DNA of 64,000 nt. Origin: Ectocarpus siliculosus (Eukaryota > Sar > Phaeophyceae > Ectocarpales > Ectocarpaceae). Where the stretch lies: assembly GCA_000310025.1 (NCBI GenBank), contig FN649751.1, forward strand, positions 1,429,685-1,493,684, given 5' to 3'. The notes under the pieces are model-generated. The model saw only the letters and a list, made by a program, of their open reading frames with translations. It did no database searches and was not told the DNA's origin. Of this stretch, positions 61,718-64,000 are shown in pieces (the first letter of the stretch is position 1; every line of letters begins with the position of its first letter). Both the position numbers and the translations under genes were made by a program.

Positions 61718-62515
61718 CTGCAGCAGCGTACAAACACGCGCCTGCAGCAAGCAGCCAGAAAAAATCCGCGCGAAACGGAGGAGCGTCGGCATCGAGGGAT
61801 AGAAGAGAGGAATTGCGGTCTGTGGACTTTGGCCAACGGAAGCTGTTGGGGGATGGGGTCCTGATGGATATATATATCAATTGCCAGTCCTGGCAAATCT
61901 ATACCAGCAAGTCAGAGTGAAGCCTATCAGCACAGCAACATCCGTCAACAAGGCCAGTAGGATCCGAAGGCAGCAGGTGCGAGGGGGGGGCACCGTGCTT
62001 CGGAGGTGCGTCGCAGTACAAGAAAACGTGGGTGTCATTGCAAGGTGAGAGGGAGAGAACGAAAGGAAAGGCCCGCACGCATGCACCACGCCGCCTGCAT
62101 CTTCGGGTGTGGCCAGAGGCGGTTCCAGGGCTGAATCAAGTTCGGTGTGGAAAGGGCAAAATTTCGTGTCATCTTCAACATCGACTCTATGTTGTCTGCC
62201 TGTCTATCGTAGCTTTGGAACAAAGACCGTTGCTAGGACTTGGGTGTGAATAGGTCAGTGATGTCACGACATGAGCAAATGTAGAACAGTAGCAAACGGG
62301 TATACCCCCCTCCCCCCCCCCCCGATTTTTATGTTTGTATGTCATAAAAATCAAGGAAGAGACGGACATCCCGATGTGTGAGTGAGACCTTCTGTTATGC
62401 AAGCCACCCTTGAACCTTACATGGGGAAAATGACCTCCCCGGAGGAAAGTACCCAGTACAGCAGCTGGGGCAAGTTGAGAGAAGAAACGGTCGTGGGACG
62501 CTTGGGTTGGTTACC
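61718..62515. other. Intergenic, no gene recognised
   Basis: This should contain the missing 5' exon(s) of the ELF4-like gene and the left boundary of the retroelement, but neither could be placed. A C run lies near 62311-62323. Confidence 0.4.
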
Positions 62516-64000
62516 ATGCAGATCGCCTGGCACAAACTTGGGGTACTTGTGCTAAGGGTGTTGAACTTGGCTCCAGGCTATGAGCCCGTGTTGGAGGCAC
62601 TTTTTAGTGTCGGTGAGCCGGCAAAAGAATTGAAAGACACCAGACCCTCAACAAGTACTAGGATTGGGAAGTCCCAGTAATTTGAAAGCATCCCACTTCA
62701 AACACAAAGAACGAGATAGTCTCGAAAGAGATAGGGAGGGAGACGACGAGGCACAAAGGGTGGAGAAGGAGAGAATGGAAAGGTGCAGTACTGGTAGTGT
62801 TGATATTTGGAGTCAATAGCGACATGACAAGGTTGGAGTTCAAAAGTAGATGTGAAGAAGTAGGATTATATTGCTTCGCAAGGGGGGGGGTAGAAAGGGA
62901 AGGAAACCACTTTAGAATCACGTTTGGAAGGAGAGTAAGCGCAGAATGGGAAAGACTAGAAGTAGAGAAGATGTCGGCGTGGGTGAGGAGACTAGGTTGG
63001 AGGGTGTGCATAGCAAATAGGATCCAGGAAGTAAGGCGTAGCCCAAGGCTGGCTGAAAACAAAGGGGGGCAGGAGGCCCGAAAGGGTCAAAAGGGAAAGC
63101 AAGCCAAAGTAGGAGAAGGGGGGGGCAGCGATAGGATAAGGCAGACGGGAAGACAAATGAGGGACAAAAGGAATCCTGAAAGGCACAGGAAAGTAGAAAG
63201 TAGGAGTAAGGAAATCAGAATAGGGTCTTGGAATGTATGCGGATTTGCCACAGATGAGCGTAAAAGACTCGAAATTGCCGAGCAAGCGGCCGAAAAAGAC
63301 CTGGACATAGTCGGAGTCCAAGAGTCGTGGGAGAAGGACGGGGGAGAAATAGGAAAAGAAGTGGGAAGCTACACATGGATAGGTAAAATGAGGAGAGGAC
63401 AGAAAATCAAGAGTAGAGGGGAGGGGGGAGTTGGATTCTTTGTCAAGGAGCACATGTGCGACATAATTGAGGTGATCAGCGACACCAAATTCAACGAAAG
63501 CATGTGGATAAGGGTACCAGGGGAACGGGGAAGAAAGGACTTATTCGTAGGAAATGTATATATGCCACCAGAGTCGAAGAATATGGTGAAAGACATCAGG
63601 ATAGGTTTCGAGGAGGTAGCAGAGGATGTACAAAACTTCAAGAGAAAGGGAGAAGTAGTTCTAGTTGGGGACTTCAATTCAAGAATCGGGCGAACCACGA
63701 ACCCACACGGAACCATAGGGCAATACGGGGAGGGAGCCACGAACAAAAACGGGGAAGAAATGCTGAGGTTCCTTGACAGTAGCGAGATGAAGGTGTTGAA
63801 CGGTAGAGTACGAAAGACAGAACCGGAATGGACTAGGCAATGTTTCAAAAAAGGAGAACGATCCATCCTTGACTATATAGTCGTAGAGAATGGGGGGAAA
63901 GAGACGGAAGTACGAGTATGCACAACGGATGTAGGCACTACAGACCACGCGTTGGTGTGGACAGCCCTACAACAGAAGAGAGTCATACAGAGTAGGCGAC
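62516..64000 (+). mobile_element. Non-LTR (LINE-type) retrotransposon, 5' part, runs off window
   Basis: The element's left boundary is not defined. A short frame (62516-62680, 54 residues, starting MQIAWHKLG) ends only six bases before the main frame opens at 62686, so it may be a leader peptide or a short first ORF. The main frame then stays open to the window edge and holds an apurinic-type endonuclease. The reverse transcriptase would be expected beyond 64000. Base composition (A and G rich on the plus strand) differs from the GC-rich genes nearby. Confidence 0.85.
62686..64000 (+). CDS. LINE ORF with APE-type endonuclease domain, 3' truncated by window
   Basis: Open frame from the codon after TGA at 62683-62685 to the edge, with the first ATG at 62824. 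The N-terminal 130 or so residues after that ATG are basic (EARKGQKGKQAKVGE, RIRQTGRQMRDKRN), probably nucleic-acid binding. From 63217 the endonuclease/exonuclease/phosphatase fold follows with all expected catalytic positions: SWNVCG (Asn), VQESW (Glu), NVYMPP (Tyr), LVGDFNSRIG (Asp and Asn), SILDYIVVE (Asp) and TTDHALVW (Asp-His). The enzyme nicks target DNA to prime reverse transcription in LINE elements. No stop or frameshift is seen in about 1300 bases, so this copy may be young. The true start codon is uncertain. Confidence 0.9.

Overview
The window looks like nuclear DNA of a photosynthetic stramenopile, most probably a brown alga. This is inferred from gene style and was not checked against any database. 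Supporting signs: genes are split by GT-AG introns of about 0.2-3 kb; coding sequence is GC-rich and biased; a fatty acid desaturase carries a heterokont-type plastid presequence (a hydrophobic signal followed by SSA-F); CAG/CTG tracts are abundant; and a LINE-type retroelement sits at the right edge. I saw no rRNA, tRNA, CRISPR array or bacterial operon.

Left part (1-24.6 kb). A five-exon plastid methyl-end fatty acid desaturase is at 1957-6371 (+), and its last codons and 3' flank are tandemly duplicated. Next come the C-terminal half of a CCDC93-like coiled-coil protein (8826-12210, -) and, head to head with it, a C-terminal fragment of DNA topoisomerase IB (14963-18534, +) with several frame breaks. 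Neither has its 5' half in the window. At 23000-24619 (-) is an unrecognised coiled-coil gene. Its 3' end and downstream flank recur in inverted orientation at 28.0-29.5 kb, next to further decayed copies of one of its exons (27.6-28.1 kb).

Middle part (32-51 kb). Two long genes diverge from about 39 kb. On the minus strand is an unrecognised gene (about 38.79 to 32.05 kb) whose last six exons join in phase 0. On the plus strand is a very large SFI1-like protein with centrin-binding-type W repeats (39293-50608). It has a single 4.9-kb exon coding for a low-complexity insert with two polyglutamine tracts and degenerate Ser/Gly/Arg/Thr repeats. A 442-base assembly gap lies inside it.

Right part (53-64 kb). 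Three smaller minus-strand genes are present: a single-TM protein (53188-54506), a disordered single-exon protein (57647-58885) and a protein with an ELF4-like helical segment and an Ala/Pro/Gln-rich tail (60411-61717). Between them lie a nested fold-back (multiple inverted repeat) element (55005-56149) and a 207-bp tandem repeat (56637-57250). The window ends inside the endonuclease ORF of a non-LTR retrotransposon (from 62686 to the edge, open). A short motif, ACTGCTGT/ACAGCAGT, recurs across the non-coding DNA far more often than chance predicts.
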